This document shows, in pieces, positions 49,012-59,155 of a DNA stretch of 64,000 bases. Made by a program: the position numbers and the translations under genes. The stretch is from positions 1 to 64,000 of the forward strand of contig NZ_KB907622.1 in assembly GCF_000382145.1 (NCBI RefSeq), given 5' to 3'. The notes under the pieces were generated by a model that worked only from the letters and a program-made list of their open reading frames with translations, did not search any database and had not been told where the DNA came from. Source of the stretch: Psychrobacter lutiphocae DSM 21542 (lineage in GTDB: Bacteria > Pseudomonadota > Gammaproteobacteria > Pseudomonadales > Moraxellaceae). Every line of letters begins with the position of its first letter. The first letter of the stretch is position 1.

Positions 49012-49066
49012 ATAATCATTCGTTATTTATTTGTTATTAAGATTTATCTTATTAAGGAACTACCCT

Positions 49067-49600
49067 ATGTCTCGTGTGGCTAAAGCCCCAGTAGCACTGC
49101 CTAAAGGCGTAAGTGTTACTTTGAACGGTCAGCAGGTTGAAGTTAAAGGCAGCAAAGGTACAATGTCTTTACACCTGCATGATTTGGTCGAGCTAAAACA
49201 AGAAGAAGATCAACTGGTCTTATCACCTGTTTCAGACTCAAAAGAAGCTTGGATGCATACTGGTACAATGCGTTCAACCTTGAATAACTATGTAATTGGC
49301 GTTTCTGAAGGCTTTGAAAGAAAGCTACAACTGATTGGTGTTGGTTATCGTGCGCAAGTTGCGGGTAATAAAGTAACCTTACACGTTGGTTTCTCACACC
49401 CAGTAGAATATACCTTACCAGAAGGGGTAACTGCTGAAACACCAAGCCAAACTGAAATCGTTTTAAAATCAAACGATAAGCAAGCTTTGGGTCAAGCTGC
49501 TGCGAAAATCCGCGGTTATCGTCCGCCTGAACCTTATAAAGGTAAAGGTATCCGTTATAGCGACGAGCATGTGGTTCGTAAAGAAGCTAAGAAAAAATAA
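49067..49600 (+). CDS. rplF: Ribosomal protein L6
   Basis: A 177-residue 50S protein near the factor-binding site. [34 protein letters not shown] and [22 protein letters not shown] are diagnostic. AAGGAA at 49054-49059 sets the start at ATG 49067; open codons upstream are not used. Confidence 0.98.
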   Translation: MSRVAKAPVALPKGVSVTLNGQQVEVKGSKGTMSLHLHDLVELKQEEDQLVLSPVSDSKEAWMHTGTMRSTLNNYVIGVSEGFERKLQLIGVGYRAQVAGNKVTLHVGFSHPVEYTLPEGVTAETPSQTEIVLKSNDKQALGQAAAKIRGYRPPEPYKGKGIRYSDEHVVRKEAKKK

Positions 49601-49611
49601 GGTGAAATGAC

Positions 49612-49962
49612 ATGTTTGATAAAAAAGCTGCTCGCTTACGTCGAGCTAAGAAAACACGTGCCCACATCCGTCATTTAGGTGTGCATCGTTTAGTTGTTAA
49701 CCGTACTCCACGCCATATTTATGCTCAGATTATCTCACCAACTGGTGGAGAAGTATTGGCTCAAGCATCAACGCTTGACAGCACTTTACGCTCTGGCGCT
49801 ACAGGTAACGTTGACGCAGCATCTGCTGTTGGTAAACTTATCGCTGAACGTGGAAAGTCTGCTGGTATCACTAAAGTCGCGTTTGACCGTAGTGGTTTTA
49901 AATATCATGGCCGCGTGAAAGCATTAGCAGAAGCCGCTCGTGAAAATGGATTGGAGTTTTAA
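49612..49962 (+). CDS. rplR: Ribosomal protein L18
   Basis: A 116-residue 5S rRNA-binding protein. [24 protein letters not shown] and [27 protein letters not shown] match the family along its length. Confidence 0.98.
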   Translation: MFDKKAARLRRAKKTRAHIRHLGVHRLVVNRTPRHIYAQIISPTGGEVLAQASTLDSTLRSGATGNVDAASAVGKLIAERGKSAGITKVAFDRSGFKYHGRVKALAEAARENGLEF

Positions 49963-49964
49963 TC

Positions 49965-50462
49965 ATGGCTAAAGTAGAACAAAATGACGGTTTAGTAGAA
50001 AAATTAGTTTCTGTTGACCGTGTATCTAAAGTAGTAAAAGGTGGACGTATTTTCTCATTCACCGCATTAACTGTTGTTGGTGATGGTAATGGCCGTGTTG
50101 GTTTTGGACGTGGTAAAGCTCGTGAAGTGCCAGCTGCTATACAAAAAGCACTTGAAGCTGCCAAGCGTAATATGATCACAGTAGATCTTGACGGCGTTAC
50201 TTTACAACATCCAATCGTTGCTCGTCATGGTGCTAGTAAAGTATACATGCAGCCAGCTAACGAAGGTACCGGTGTAATTGCTGGTGGTGCTGTACGTGCT
50301 GTATTAGAATCAGCTGGTGTTGAAGACGTATTGACTAAGTGCTACGGTTCAACGAACCCAACAAACGTAGTCCGTGCAACATTTAATGGTTTACGTGATA
50401 TGTCGTCACCTGAAAAGGCGGCTGCCAAACGTGGTAAATCTGTAGACGAAATCTTGGGCTAA
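49965..50462 (+). CDS. rpsE: Ribosomal protein S5
   Basis: A 165-residue 30S accuracy protein. [40 protein letters not shown] is the S5 domain; the C-terminal half [19 protein letters not shown] follows. The Val-Lys-Gly-Gly-Arg loop where spectinomycin resistance arises is wild type. Confidence 0.98.
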   Translation: MAKVEQNDGLVEKLVSVDRVSKVVKGGRIFSFTALTVVGDGNGRVGFGRGKAREVPAAIQKALEAAKRNMITVDLDGVTLQHPIVARHGASKVYMQPANEGTGVIAGGAVRAVLESAGVEDVLTKCYGSTNPTNVVRATFNGLRDMSSPEKAAAKRGKSVDEILG

Positions 50463-50497
50463 CCATTTTTTTAGAAATATATAGTAGGTGAGTTACG

Positions 50498-50677
50498 ATG
50501 AAAACAATGAAAGTTACTCAAATTAAATCTGGTGCCCATCGCCTCAAGAGCCATAAAGCTTGTCTTAAAGGCCTTGGATTACGCCGTATTGGTCACACAG
50601 TTGAAGTTGAAGACACCCCTTCAACCCGTGGAATGGTGAATCGCATCAATTACATGGTTAAAGTGGAGGAAGCGTAA
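50498..50677 (+). CDS. rpmD: Ribosomal protein L30
   Basis: A 59-residue 50S protein, [20 protein letters not shown] through NYMVKVEEA, with [24 protein letters not shown] as in the family. GTAGGTGAG at 50483-50491 is its ribosome binding site. Its stop overlaps the rplO start (TAATG). Confidence 0.96.
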   Translation: MKTMKVTQIKSGAHRLKSHKACLKGLGLRRIGHTVEVEDTPSTRGMVNRINYMVKVEEA

Positions 50678-51126
50678 TGGGACTTAAGTTAAACGAATTA
50701 TCACCCGCAGTTGGTGCTAAAAAAACAGCACATCGTAAAGGACGTGGCATCGGTTCTGGTCTTGGTAAAACAGGTGGCCGTGGTGTTAAGGGTCAAAAAT
50801 CGCGTTCTGGTTCAAGCATCAGCCCAGGCTTTGAAGGCGGTCAAATGCCTTTATATCGCCGTGTACCAAAATACGGTTTTACCAGTCAAATGGCACTAAC
50901 CACTGCTGAAGTACGTTTGTCAGAATTAAACAAAATTGATGGTGATGTTGTCAGCGTTGAGACCCTTAAAGAAGCTAATATCATTCGTCGTGATATGAAG
51001 CGTGCACGTATCATTTTATCTGGTGAAGTGAACAAAGCCTATACATTTAAAGGTGTTAAAGTGACCAAAGGTGCTAAAGCTGCTATTGAAGCTGCTGGTG
51101 GCACAATTGAGGAAACACAGGAGTAA
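50677..51126 (+). CDS. rplO: Ribosomal protein L15
   Basis: A 149-residue late-assembly 50S protein. [24 protein letters not shown] and [18 protein letters not shown] are diagnostic. Five bases separate it from secY. Confidence 0.98.
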   Translation: MGLKLNELSPAVGAKKTAHRKGRGIGSGLGKTGGRGVKGQKSRSGSSISPGFEGGQMPLYRRVPKYGFTSQMALTTAEVRLSELNKIDGDVVSVETLKEANIIRRDMKRARIILSGEVNKAYTFKGVKVTKGAKAAIEAAGGTIEETQE

Positions 51127-51131
51127 GTTAA

Positions 51132-52463
51132 ATGGCTAAGCAATCTGGCCCTACTTCTGCCATTCCAATGAATCCACTCGTCTTTATTCGTAAGTATGAT
51201 GAGCTTTGGAGTCGCTTGTTATTTTTGATGGGGGCGTTGGTTGTTTACCGTTTGGGTTCACATATTCCAGTACCTGGTATTAATCCGGTTAGCCTAGCAG
51301 AGCTGTTTTCGCGTAATGAAAACACCATTTTGAGTATGTTTAATATGTTCTCAGGTGGTGCTTTGGAGCGAATGTCTATCATGGCACTCGGTATCATGCC
51401 GTACATCTCTGCTTCGATTATCGTTCAAATGATGTCGGCAGTTATGCCGCAATTAGAAGCATTAAAGAAAGAAGGTGAATCGGGACGGCGTAAACTGAAC
51501 AAGTACACGCGTCAAGGCACTCTCTTTTTGGCATCTATCCAAGCCATCTTTATGTGCACCGGGTTGATCAGTCAAAATCTAACCCTGTCATCAGGGCTAA
51601 CATTTTATATCCCTGCTGTGAGTTCACTTGTAGCAGGTGCCATGTTCTTGATGTGGCTAGGCGAGCAGATTACAGAACGCGGTGTCGGTAATGGGATATC
51701 AATGCTGATTTTTGCTAGTATTGTATCCAGTGTCCCAAGTATGTTAGGTCAGTCTTTTGAGATGGTAAAAACCAACCCTCAAAGCTTGATTGTCCTGCTG
51801 ATATTCGCTGTGTTAGGTATCGCAGTGACAGCGGGTATTGTGTTTATTGAAAGAGCGCAACGTCGTATTCCAGTCAACTATGCACAAAAACAACAACTCG
51901 GGCGTAAAGTTTATGCCAGCCAACAGTCGCATTTGCCACTAAAGATTAATATGGCTGGGGTTATTCCAGCTATTTTTGCCAGTGCTTTGTTGATGTTTCC
52001 AGCCAGTTTAGGTCAGTGGGTTGGTAGTTCCGCAGATCCAAGCATGTGGGAGCAGTTTTTACAAACCATGTCACTTGTACTAGCACCAGGGCAACCGCTA
52101 TATTTAGTCTTGTTTGGTGCGATGATTATTTTCTTCTGTTATTTTTACACGGCGCTAGTATTTAGCCCACGTGAAGTAGCAGAGAACTTGAAGCGTAGTG
52201 GTGCTTATATTCCTGGTATTAGACCTGGATTACAAACACAGCGTTATTTAGATCATGTATTAAATCGCCTGACCTTTATTGGTGCTATTTATATGACAGT
52301 GATCTGTTTAATGCCGATGCTATTACAGTCTTCATTTGGCATACCTTTCCATTTAGGTGGAACCTCACTGTTAATTATGGTAGTTGTAGTGATGGACTTT
52401 ATTTCCCAGCTACAAGCTCACTTAATGACACATCAATATCATGATCAGACGTTGATTAAATAG
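51132..52463 (+). CDS. secY: Protein translocase channel SecY
   Basis: The ten-helix pore of the SecYEG inner-membrane translocon. The 443-residue protein has the plug region LFSRNENTILSMFNMFSGGALERMSIMALGIMPYISASIIVQMM and the cytoplasmic loop INYAQKQQLGRKVY-type segment (VNYAQKQQLGRKVYASQQSHLPLKINMAGVIPAIFASALL). Its place between rplO and rpmJ is standard. Confidence 0.97.
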   Translation: MAKQSGPTSAIPMNPLVFIRKYDELWSRLLFLMGALVVYRLGSHIPVPGINPVSLAELFSRNENTILSMFNMFSGGALERMSIMALGIMPYISASIIVQMMSAVMPQLEALKKEGESGRRKLNKYTRQGTLFLASIQAIFMCTGLISQNLTLSSGLTFYIPAVSSLVAGAMFLMWLGEQITERGVGNGISMLIFASIVSSVPSMLGQSFEMVKTNPQSLIVLLIFAVLGIAVTAGIVFIERAQRRIPVNYAQKQQLGRKVYASQQSHLPLKINMAGVIPAIFASALLMFPASLGQWVGSSADPSMWEQFLQTMSLVLAPGQPLYLVLFGAMIIFFCYFYTALVFSPREVAENLKRSGAYIPGIRPGLQTQRYLDHVLNRLTFIGAIYMTVICLMPMLLQSSFGIPFHLGGTSLLIMVVVVMDFISQLQAHLMTHQYHDQTLIK

Positions 52464-52506
52464 GTTTAACACTTATTAATTAGTGTCTGTTCAATAGGAG
52501 ATTATT

Positions 52507-52623
52507 ATGAAAGTTCAAGCATCTGTAAAAAAGATCTGTGGTAGCTGCAAAGTAGTTCGCCGTAAAGGTAAAGTACATGTTATCTGCAAAGCAGAACCAC
52601 GTCATAAACAGCGTCAAGGTTAA
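52507..52623 (+). CDS. rpmJ: Ribosomal protein L36, zinc-binding form
   Basis: A 38-residue protein with zinc ligands CGSC (Cys11, Cys14), Cys27 and His32 ([14 protein letters not shown]). It is the canonical C-plus bL36; the C-minus paralogue is at 20034-20174. AATAGGAG at 52494-52501 precedes the start. Confidence 0.97.
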   Translation: MKVQASVKKICGSCKVVRRKGKVHVICKAEPRHKQRQG

Positions 52624-52626
52624 TTC

Positions 52627-52706
52627 GAAATTTGTTTCATGTTGTTTTTAGCAACAAATTTCACGTTTACTCTTGAATAATGAAGGCGGATGAGTTATCA
52701 TCCGCC
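52627..52706 (+). promoter_or_regulatory. Two hairpins in the rpmJ-rpsM leader
   Basis: GAAATTTGTT/AACAAATTTC (52627-52662) and GGCGGATGA/TCATCCGCC (52685-52706) are perfect stems in the 199-bp gap before rpsM. In E. coli the leader of the alpha operon binds S4 for autogenous control; these stems are candidates for a similar role, unproven. Confidence 0.5.
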
Positions 52707-52822
52707 ACTTGCCGTCGTTTGTAATCTTTTAACTAGGATTTTACAAATGGCAAAATCTGAAACATAAGTCTATTAACTGCCCAGTGTGGTTAGACTCATT
52801 TTTCACAACTGGAGAGAAATCA

Positions 52823-53179
52823 ATGGCTCGTATTGCCGGCGTCAACATCCCGGATAACAAGCATGCAGTGATTTCATTGACTTATATCTTTGGTATTGGT
52901 CGTACTACCGCTAAGCAAATCTTAGATGCGGTTGGTATTGAACCTACGACTAAAATTGGTCAATTAGATGACACGCAGCTTGATGCTATCCGTGCACAAA
53001 TTGGTAACTACATGGTTGAAGGTGACCTTCGTCGTGAAGTTTCAATGAATATTAAGCGTTTGGTCGATTTAGGTTGTTATCGTGGTATTCGTCACCGCCG
53101 TAACTTACCTGTAAGAGGTCAAAACACGAAGAATAACGCTCGTACTCGTAAGGGTCCGATTCGTTCAATTAAAAGATAA
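52823..53179 (+). CDS. rpsM: Ribosomal protein S13
   Basis: A 118-residue 30S head protein contacting P-site t[33 protein letters not shown] and [26 protein letters not shown] are diagnostic. GGAGAG at 52811-52816 supports ATG 52823. First gene of the alpha segment. Confidence 0.98.
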   Translation: MARIAGVNIPDNKHAVISLTYIFGIGRTTAKQILDAVGIEPTTKIGQLDDTQLDAIRAQIGNYMVEGDLRREVSMNIKRLVDLGCYRGIRHRRNLPVRGQNTKNNARTRKGPIRSIKR

Positions 53180-53199
53180 TTAACTTAGGAAGCTAAAAG

Positions 53200-53592
53200 A
53201 TGGCAAAAGACACCCGTGGTCGTAAAAAAACGGCACGTCGTTCGGTATCCGAGGGCGTAGCCCACATTCATGCGTCTTTTAATAACACCATTGTAACGAT
53301 TACTGATCGTCAAGGTAATGCATTGGCTTGGGCCACCTCAGGTGGACAAGGCTTCCGTGGTTCACGTAAATCAACACCATTTGCAGCTCAGGTTGCAGCA
53401 GAAGTCGCTGGTAAAACAGCTCAAGAAACTTATGGTGTGAAAAATGTCGATGTTCTGGTTAAAGGTCCAGGGCCGGGTCGTGAGTCTGCGGTAAGAGCTT
53501 TAGGTGCATTAGGTTATAAAATTAACAGCATATCTGATGTAACCCCAATCCCACACAACGGTTGCCGTCCGCCTAAAAAGCGTCGCGTATAA
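53200..53592 (+). CDS. rpsK: Ribosomal protein S11
   Basis: A 130-residue 30S platform protein. [31 protein letters not shown] and the conserved end [16 protein letters not shown] are present. A 149-bp gap with imperfect A+T hairpins follows. Confidence 0.98.
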   Translation: MAKDTRGRKKTARRSVSEGVAHIHASFNNTIVTITDRQGNALAWATSGGQGFRGSRKSTPFAAQVAAEVAGKTAQETYGVKNVDVLVKGPGPGRESAVRALGALGYKINSISDVTPIPHNGCRPPKKRRV

Positions 53593-53741
53593 CTAGTGTT
53601 GCCGTATCTGCCACTATATAACACAATTTATTAGATTTAAATTTATTGATTAAATTGTATATAGCGCAAGTGCGGTGTGTGAATTAAGACGAAATTACCG
53701 TTACAAGTTACTATTAAGACGTAACTCAAGGAGACACAAGC

Positions 53742-54383
53742 ATGGCCCGTTATATAGGTCCAAAATTAAAGTTGTCGCGTCGTGAAGGTACTGATTTACA
53801 ATTAAAATCAGGTGTTAAACCTTATGACGTTAAAACTAAAAAAGCAGGTCGCGTACCTGGTCAGCATGGCAATACTCGCAATAAAGCCTCTGAATACTCA
53901 TTGCAGCTACGCGAAAAACAAAAAGTTAAGCGTATGTATGGCGTATTAGAGCGTCAGTTTGCTAACTACTATAAAGAATCAGCACGTGCTCGCGGTGCAA
54001 CTGGTGAAAACCTACTGCAAATGCTTGAGCGCCGCTTAGATAACGTTGTTTATCGTATGGGGTTTGGTTCAACACGTGCAGAAGCACGTCAGTTGGTTAG
54101 CCATCGTGCCGTTATGCTAAAAAGAGCTGGTCGTGATGAATTTGTTCGCGTGAACATTCCATCTATCCAAGTTCAAGATGGCGATATCATCGCTATCCAT
54201 GAAAAAGCGAAAGAACAGTTACGTATTAAGAATGCTATCGAATTAGCTACTCAACGCGGTATCCCTGAGTGGTTAGATGTTGATCATAGCAAAATGCAAG
54301 GTACATTTAAGCAAGCGCCAGATCGTATAGATCTACCTGCAGAAATCACCGAAAGCTTAATCGTTGAATTGTACTCTAAATAA
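53742..54383 (+). CDS. rpsD: Ribosomal protein S4
   Basis: A 213-residue 16S assembly initiator with an S4 domain ([30 protein letters not shown]). In E. coli it represses the alpha operon. [26 protein letters not shown] starts it; AAGGAGAC precedes the ATG. The zinc-site cysteines found in some S4 proteins are absent. Confidence 0.98.
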   Translation: MARYIGPKLKLSRREGTDLQLKSGVKPYDVKTKKAGRVPGQHGNTRNKASEYSLQLREKQKVKRMYGVLERQFANYYKESARARGATGENLLQMLERRLDNVVYRMGFGSTRAEARQLVSHRAVMLKRAGRDEFVRVNIPSIQVQDGDIIAIHEKAKEQLRIKNAIELATQRGIPEWLDVDHSKMQGTFKQAPDRIDLPAEITESLIVELYSK

Positions 54384-54422
54384 TCGCTAACAATAATTTG
54401 ATTAACTAATCGAGGTGACAAA

Positions 54423-55430
54423 ATGATGCTAAATGCTACTGAGTTTCTGACCCCTAATGCCATTAATGTGGATGCGGTTGATGAAACCAATGCAAAAGTC
54501 ACGCTCGAGCCGTTAGAACGCGGCTTTGGGCATACCTTAGGTAATGCCCTACGTCGTATTCTTTTATCTTCATTGCCTGGTGCAGCCGTTATTGAAGCAG
54601 AGATAGAAGGTGTAGATCATGAATATTCTACCCTGGAAGGTCTGCAAGAAGACGTTTTAGATTTATTATTAAACTTAAAAGGTCTTGCAATTACAATGCA
54701 CGATCAAAATGAAGTGTTTTTAACGCTAGACAAAAAAGGTCCTGGCACTATCACTGCGGCAGATATCGAACTGCCACATAATGTTGATATTGTTAATCCT
54801 GATTTAGTTTTAGGGACACTTGGCGAGCGTGGTCACTTAAAAATGCGCTTACGTGTGGTTATGGGTCGTGGTTATGAGCCTGCTAACTTGCGCCGTGAAG
54901 ATGGTGACACCAAAGCGATTGGCCGCTTGAAACTGGATGCTAGTTTTAGCCCAGTTGCCCGCGTGGCTTATCAAGTTGAAAATGCTCGTGTTGAACAGCG
55001 TACGGATCTTGACCGTTTAATCATTGAGTTAGAAACTAATGGTACGATCGATCCAGAAGAAGCCATTCGCAAAGCAGCAACCATTTTGCAGCAACAAATC
55101 TCTATTTTTGTAGATTTAGAAGCAGAAGAAGCGCCAGAGCCTGTGAAAGAAAAAGAAGAGGTTGATCCTGTGCTACTACGCCCAGTCGATGACCTTGAAC
55201 TAACGGTTCGTTCAGCTAACTGTTTAAAAGCTGAAAACATTTACTATATCGGCGATTTGGTACAACGTTCAGAGACTGAACTATTAAAAACACCAAACCT
55301 TGGTAAGAAATCATTAACTGAAATCAAGGACGTATTAGCGTCTAAAGGTCTTGAGTTGGATATGCGTCTAGAAAATTGGCCACCAGCAGACCTACGAGTT
55401 GATGATCGCTTTTCTTATCGTAGCCGTTAA
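54423..55430 (+). CDS. rpoA: RNA polymerase alpha subunit
   Basis: A 335-residue subunit: N-terminal dimerisation domain ([37 protein letters not shown]) and C-terminal domain ([52 protein letters not shown]) that contacts UP elements and activators. Two ATG codons in a row (54423, 54426) could start it. Confidence 0.98.
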   Translation: MMLNATEFLTPNAINVDAVDETNAKVTLEPLERGFGHTLGNALRRILLSSLPGAAVIEAEIEGVDHEYSTLEGLQEDVLDLLLNLKGLAITMHDQNEVFLTLDKKGPGTITAADIELPHNVDIVNPDLVLGTLGERGHLKMRLRVVMGRGYEPANLRREDGDTKAIGRLKLDASFSPVARVAYQVENARVEQRTDLDRLIIELETNGTIDPEEAIRKAATILQQQISIFVDLEAEEAPEPVKEKEEVDPVLLRPVDDLELTVRSANCLKAENIYYIGDLVQRSETELLKTPNLGKKSLTEIKDVLASKGLELDMRLENWPPADLRVDDRFSYRSR

Positions 55431-55450
55431 ACTATAAAGGATATTTGACC

Positions 55451-55810
55451 ATGCGACATCGTAAGAGTGGAGTAAAGCTGGGTCGTACCGGCAGCCATCG
55501 TAAGGCAATGTTCCAGAACATGACAAACTCTTTGTTTGAACATGAACTGATTAAAACAACATTACCGAAAGCAAAAGAGCTGCGCCGCGTAGCTGAGCCT
55601 TTAATTACTTTGGCAAAAGAAGATTCTGTTGCAAACCGCCGTTTGGCTTTTAGTCGTATGCGCGACAAAGCTATGGTTGGTAAGTTATTTGGTACTTTAG
55701 GCCCACGTTATCAAGATCGTCCAGGTGGATACTTGCGTATTATCAAATGTGGTAATCGTGATGGTGATAATGCACCTATGGCCTATGTTGAGCTAGTAGA
55801 TCGTGACTAA
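55451..55810 (+). CDS. rplQ: Ribosomal protein L17
   Basis: A 119-residue protein at the tunnel exit, last of the alpha segment. [24 protein letters not shown] is diagnostic; a TTG two codons upstream is not used. Ends ELVDRD. Confidence 0.98.
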   Translation: MRHRKSGVKLGRTGSHRKAMFQNMTNSLFEHELIKTTLPKAKELRRVAEPLITLAKEDSVANRRLAFSRMRDKAMVGKLFGTLGPRYQDRPGGYLRIIKCGNRDGDNAPMAYVELVDRD

Positions 55811-55874
55811 TATTTGATTGGGTTTTAGAACTCAATTTAGTATCAGCAATCTATTGGCCTATGTGCTAAAAAAG

Positions 55875-55937
55875 AACCTCAGTAACTGTTTAAATTAATG
55901 TTATTAAACATGATTTAAGTTAGTTGCTGAGGTTTTC
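55875..55937 (+). terminator. Terminator of the ribosomal run
   Basis: Long hairpin with outer arms AACCTCAG(TAACT) and (AGTTG)CTGAGGTT and inner GTTTAA/TTAAAC pairing, then a broken T run, 65 bp after rplQ. Confidence 0.75.
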
Positions 55938-56013
55938 TTATGTCAACTTGTTGTGGTATGAAGCAAGCTATTATTTATCAGCTTAATACAAATATTTGTC
56001 TGCTATCACGCTA

Positions 56014-56634
56014 TTAGCTAACAATCTCAGTTACATCTGCAGCGCCTTGACGTATTAATTCTGGGGGGAATTTAGTCATATCAACTACTGTGGTTAGTTT
56101 GGTAGTCAGAATACCTGCGTTTATCAATACATCGACATTATTGTATAGCTTTTCTTCGATATCGAATGGATCATCTAATGCAAGCTCCATATTAGGTAGT
56201 ATTAATGAGCTGGTTAAGATAGGTTCACCCATCTTTTCTAATAATGCTTGTGCAATTGGATTTTCTGGTACTCTAATCCCTATGGTTTTCTTTTTGGGAT
56301 GTGATAGTTTTTTTGGTACATCTTTCGTGGCTTCAAGAATATATGTAATTGGAGCAGGGGTATGGGCTTTAAGTAGCTTAAACTGTTGGTTATCAACTGT
56401 GGCGTAGGTAGCAATTTCACTGAGATCACGGCAAAGTAAAGTGAATTGGTGTTTGTCATCAAGTTGTCGTATTAAACGTAGCTTTTCAATCGCATGCTTT
56501 GAGCCAATTTTGCAACCAAAGGCATAGCTGGTATCAGTTGGATAGATAATAAGCTCATCTTTGTTTAGAGCATCAACGACTTGGCTAATGAGTCGTGGCT
56601 GCGGGTTTTCTGGGTGAATGTATAAGGTTTGCAT
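56014..56634 (-). CDS. yciO: YciO-type Sua5/YrdC-family protein
   Basis: A 206-residue YrdC-fold protein. KDELIIYPTDTSYAFGCKIGSKHAIEKLRLIR and FTLLCRDLSEIATYATV match the family; TIGIRVPEN and ILTSSLILP form the rest of the ATP/threonine-binding pocket. Sua5/TsaC makes threonylcarbamoyl-AMP for tRNA t6A; YciO is a paralogue with weak or unclear activity. The YciO-like motif spacing and lack of a Sua5 domain favour YciO. Confidence 0.88.
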   Translation of the reverse strand: MQTLYIHPENPQPRLISQVVDALNKDELIIYPTDTSYAFGCKIGSKHAIEKLRLIRQLDDKHQFTLLCRDLSEIATYATVDNQQFKLLKAHTPAPITYILEATKDVPKKLSHPKKKTIGIRVPENPIAQALLEKMGEPILTSSLILPNMELALDDPFDIEEKLYNNVDVLINAGILTTKLTTVVDMTKFPPELIRQGAADVTEIVS

Positions 56635-56697
56635 GTGATAACTCCTTGTTTGTGTCCGTCATACAGTAGGTAAAATATAAGCAGTCAGACAATGTAG

Positions 56698-57402
56698 CTA
56701 GCTTTCTGTTAGTGTATCATGACAAACATAAGCCAGTGCAGTTAAAAGCGTCCGTGCGTCTTTAGGTATAGTCTCAGGATGCTGGATATAGTGCTTAGTC
56801 TGTGCAAAAACGTCAACGGCAAAGGTGCTTTGGCTGGTATCAAAGTTAGCATGTAAGTTATCTTGCGATACATTAAAGCGCCTGCCACACATTAGGCTGA
56901 ACAAACACTCGATCGCTTGCGGTTTTATTTCAACTTTTTCAAATGCGTGTTGCTGTGCTTCGGTACGTCCATCGGGTGCATACCAGTAACCAAAATCGGG
57001 TAGGGTGCGCCGATGAGCGCCTGCAATAGACCAGTGGCTAATCTCGTGCAGTGCACTTTGAAAAAAACCATGTGCAAACTCAATGCGAGCAGGTTGCTGC
57101 TTATCTGCTTCAGCGGGGAAATATTCGGGCTCATGCAAACCACGAGCCAGTATGACGTTCTGATCTGCAAATAATAGATTGAACAGAGTTATCAACCATT
57201 CCACTTGTTGTGCTTCAATAGACTCTAAGCTGACTTGTGCATGTCGCTGAATTTCAATAGTATGTTGCCATTGTTGTTTTAACTGAATCAGTTGCTCATG
57301 CTGCTGGCTTATTGAGGTATTTGCTTGTTGTAGCAGTACCTTTTGCAGTTTTTTAATCGGTAAATCAATAAAGTTGGGTGTGGTGTCATTGCTAGTTAAC
57401 AT
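56698..57402 (-). CDS. epmC: Elongation factor P hydroxylase EpmC
   Basis: A 234-residue iron-dependent hydroxylase of the YfcM family, which completes the lysyl-lysine modification of EF-P. The metal site HEISHWSIAGAHRRTLPDFGYWYAPDGR lies near residues 138-165, with EVKPQAIECLFSLMCGRRFNVSQDNLH-like text after it. An N-terminal coiled segment of about 60 residues is Gln-rich. epmA/epmB are not in the window. 63 bp upstream of yciO; they may be co-transcribed. Confidence 0.9.
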   Translation of the reverse strand: MLTSNDTTPNFIDLPIKKLQKVLLQQANTSISQQHEQLIQLKQQWQHTIEIQRHAQVSLESIEAQQVEWLITLFNLLFADQNVILARGLHEPEYFPAEADKQQPARIEFAHGFFQSALHEISHWSIAGAHRRTLPDFGYWYAPDGRTEAQQHAFEKVEIKPQAIECLFSLMCGRRFNVSQDNLHANFDTSQSTFAVDVFAQTKHYIQHPETIPKDARTLLTALAYVCHDTLTES

Positions 57403-57886
57403 ATTATTTTCAAAAACCTATTTGGCTGTACTTTATATTAGAGGTTTAAAATATAGTAGTGATTTAAAATAAACGGGCTATCATTGTATTAATACCAAAT
57501 CTGAAAATTAAGATATCGAGGAAAAAGAGTGCAAACGCTACAAGTAGTAGGTTTAGCGAGTTTGACAAAGATAGGTTATTTTTCAGAAAAGGTATAACAC
57601 TATGATTATAACATTACCCAGTGAACCGCTGCTAAAGAGCAGACGGCTGATGACAGTCACAACAGGTAGACAGTTAAAAAAGACAGCTAAAAAAAGACAG
57701 TTTCAAGAGCCAGTTTCAAGAGCCTGTTGAAAAAGCCAAAAGAGCCAGTTGCAAGAAACAGTGGGCTTGAAACCTTAGCTTTAGCAACTCATATAGATAT
57801 AAATAGCCTTAGATAGGAATCCCTTTAATCAACACGCAACTTGGCTGATTAAAGTAGACGACATTCAAAAATACTTTTAAAATTAA
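57403..57886. other. Divergent gap between epmC and yceD with short duplications
   Basis: Apart from the 104-bp element, it holds a run of partly repeated units built on GACAG(T/C)TAAAAAA and AGAGCCAGTTTCAAG at about 57665-57755. No gene seen. Confidence 0.5.
57492..57595 (+). repeat. 104-bp inverted-repeat element, copy 3
   Basis: Identical over 104 bases to the copy at 13446-13549. It lies 90 bp upstream of the epmC start, so here it is in a promoter region, unlike copy 1 downstream of leuB. Confidence 0.88.
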
Positions 57887-58465
57887 ATGGATACAACATT
57901 GAAAAATACTACTGAAAAAAGTGCTGCTACCTTACCAAACCATGTTAATTTAGAAAAATGGGAAGAGGTAGGCTATACTTGGTCAGGTTCGGTAAGCCCA
58001 AGTCAGTTTAAGCGACTGCTGGATATTGTGCCTGAACAATATCAGGATCAGCCGATTGAATTGGTTTGTGAGTTAAACAAGCAAGGTCAATTGTTGGCAT
58101 TGAATCTAAGTTTTACCGGTGATATCTGGACAATTTGTCAGCGCTGTTTAAATCCACTCAATATTGATGTGACTCATGATGCGCAGTTGATTTTATTGCA
58201 GCGTGAAGAGCAGCAAAGCTTGGTAGATGAGGCGGATGACTATCTGCTGCTAGAAGAGCTTCTAGCTGAGCAACCTGAAAATAAAAAAGGTGATCGTTTA
58301 TTGCCACTGAAAAAGCTGGTTGAAGACGAGCTTTTACTTGATGTGCCTTTGTCTGCTAAACATGATGATTGTGAAATGGCAGTGGTGCAAGTGGGTGAAA
58401 TCGTTGAAGAAGAGGCAGAAAATCCATTTGCTGCTTTGGCCTCATTAAAAGGTAAGTTGTCTTAA
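57887..58465 (+). CDS. yceD: YceD-family 23S rRNA accumulation protein (DUF177)
   Basis: A 192-residue protein of the YceD family, which supports 23S rRNA accumulation and usually precedes rpmF. The conserved pattern LSFTGDIWTICQRCLNPLNIDV with the CxxC-like Cys pair and the acidic LLVDEADDYLLLEELL-type segment is present. The C-terminus NPFAALASLKGKLS is typical. No clear ribosome binding site precedes ATG 57887. rpmF follows after 375 bp. Confidence 0.88.
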   Translation: MDTTLKNTTEKSAATLPNHVNLEKWEEVGYTWSGSVSPSQFKRLLDIVPEQYQDQPIELVCELNKQGQLLALNLSFTGDIWTICQRCLNPLNIDVTHDAQLILLQREEQQSLVDEADDYLLLEELLAEQPENKKGDRLLPLKKLVEDELLLDVPLSAKHDDCEMAVVQVGEIVEEEAENPFAALASLKGKLS

Positions 58466-58548
58466 GCCGGCTCAGTTGCTGTGAGATAAGATAGCAGCTG
58501 AATGATGTTGTTAATAGTTGTAATCTAAGCCTCAGAGACTATAATACA

Positions 58549-58693
58549 CAGTGACAAAAAGTGACATTTGTCACTGTTAGTAGACTCCCTTAACGATTAG
58601 CCCTTTATTTTATCTGATAAAGGGAGTATAATCCCTCGTTTATTATTCCCAGATTTTCAACCTATTTGATTTTTAATAAGAGTTGCTCTTATT
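58549..58693 (+). promoter_or_regulatory. Structured yceD-rpmF gap with candidate rpmF promoter
   Basis: Three perfect stems occur in order: CAGTGACAAA/TTTGTCACTG (58549-58576), CCCTTTAT/ATAAAGGG (58601-58624) and AATAAGAG/CTCTTATT (58675-58693). TATAAT at 58627-58632 follows the second and may be the -10 box of rpmF. Usually yceD and rpmF are close together, so the 375-bp gap points to separate control. Confidence 0.5.
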
Positions 58694-58840
58694 GAGGTCA
58701 ATAGAGAACTCATTTTGCAAGGTGTATTGGCTCTTAATTTATTAGATAATTGTCATGAACTTTTATTGTTGTTAACAGTTATTTGCATAATATTAGAGTC
58801 TATATTGTTTGCAGTATATTTTAGAATAGGAGCAAGACCC

Positions 58841-59023
58841 ATGGCTGTTCAAAAAAGTCGTAAAAGCCGCTCACGCCGTGATATGCGTCGTTCACACCAC
58901 CATATGACTGTTGCTGAGATTAGTATCGATGCTACTACTGGTGAAAAACATCGCCGTCATCACATGACTAAAGATGGTTTTTACCGTGGTCGTCAGCTGT
59001 TCAAAGCAAACCAAGAAGATTAA
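58841..59023 (+). CDS. rpmF: Ribosomal protein L32
   Basis: A 60-residue zinc-free L32, [20 protein letters not shown] through LFKANQED. The frame is open 42 codons upstream with a hydrophobic, non-homologous sequence; AATAGGAG at 58825-58832 sets the start at ATG 58841. Confidence 0.97.
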   Translation: MAVQKSRKSRSRRDMRRSHHHMTVAEISIDATTGEKHRRHHMTKDGFYRGRQLFKANQED

Positions 59024-59155
59024 TTACTCACTATCTTAGATGATAGTGGTGTAATATAAGAGCTAAGTCTTACTAATAAGTATAAGTTATTAGTGGTACT
59101 TGGCTCTTTTTTTTGTATCTCTCTTTAGATATCTTTAGAAAAAAGAAGGCTTATA

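Noticed and set aside
58715..58840. Hydrophobic upstream frame in phase with rpmF, considered as leader peptide
   Set aside because: It has no stop before rpmF and no ribosome binding site; L32 homology begins at 58841.
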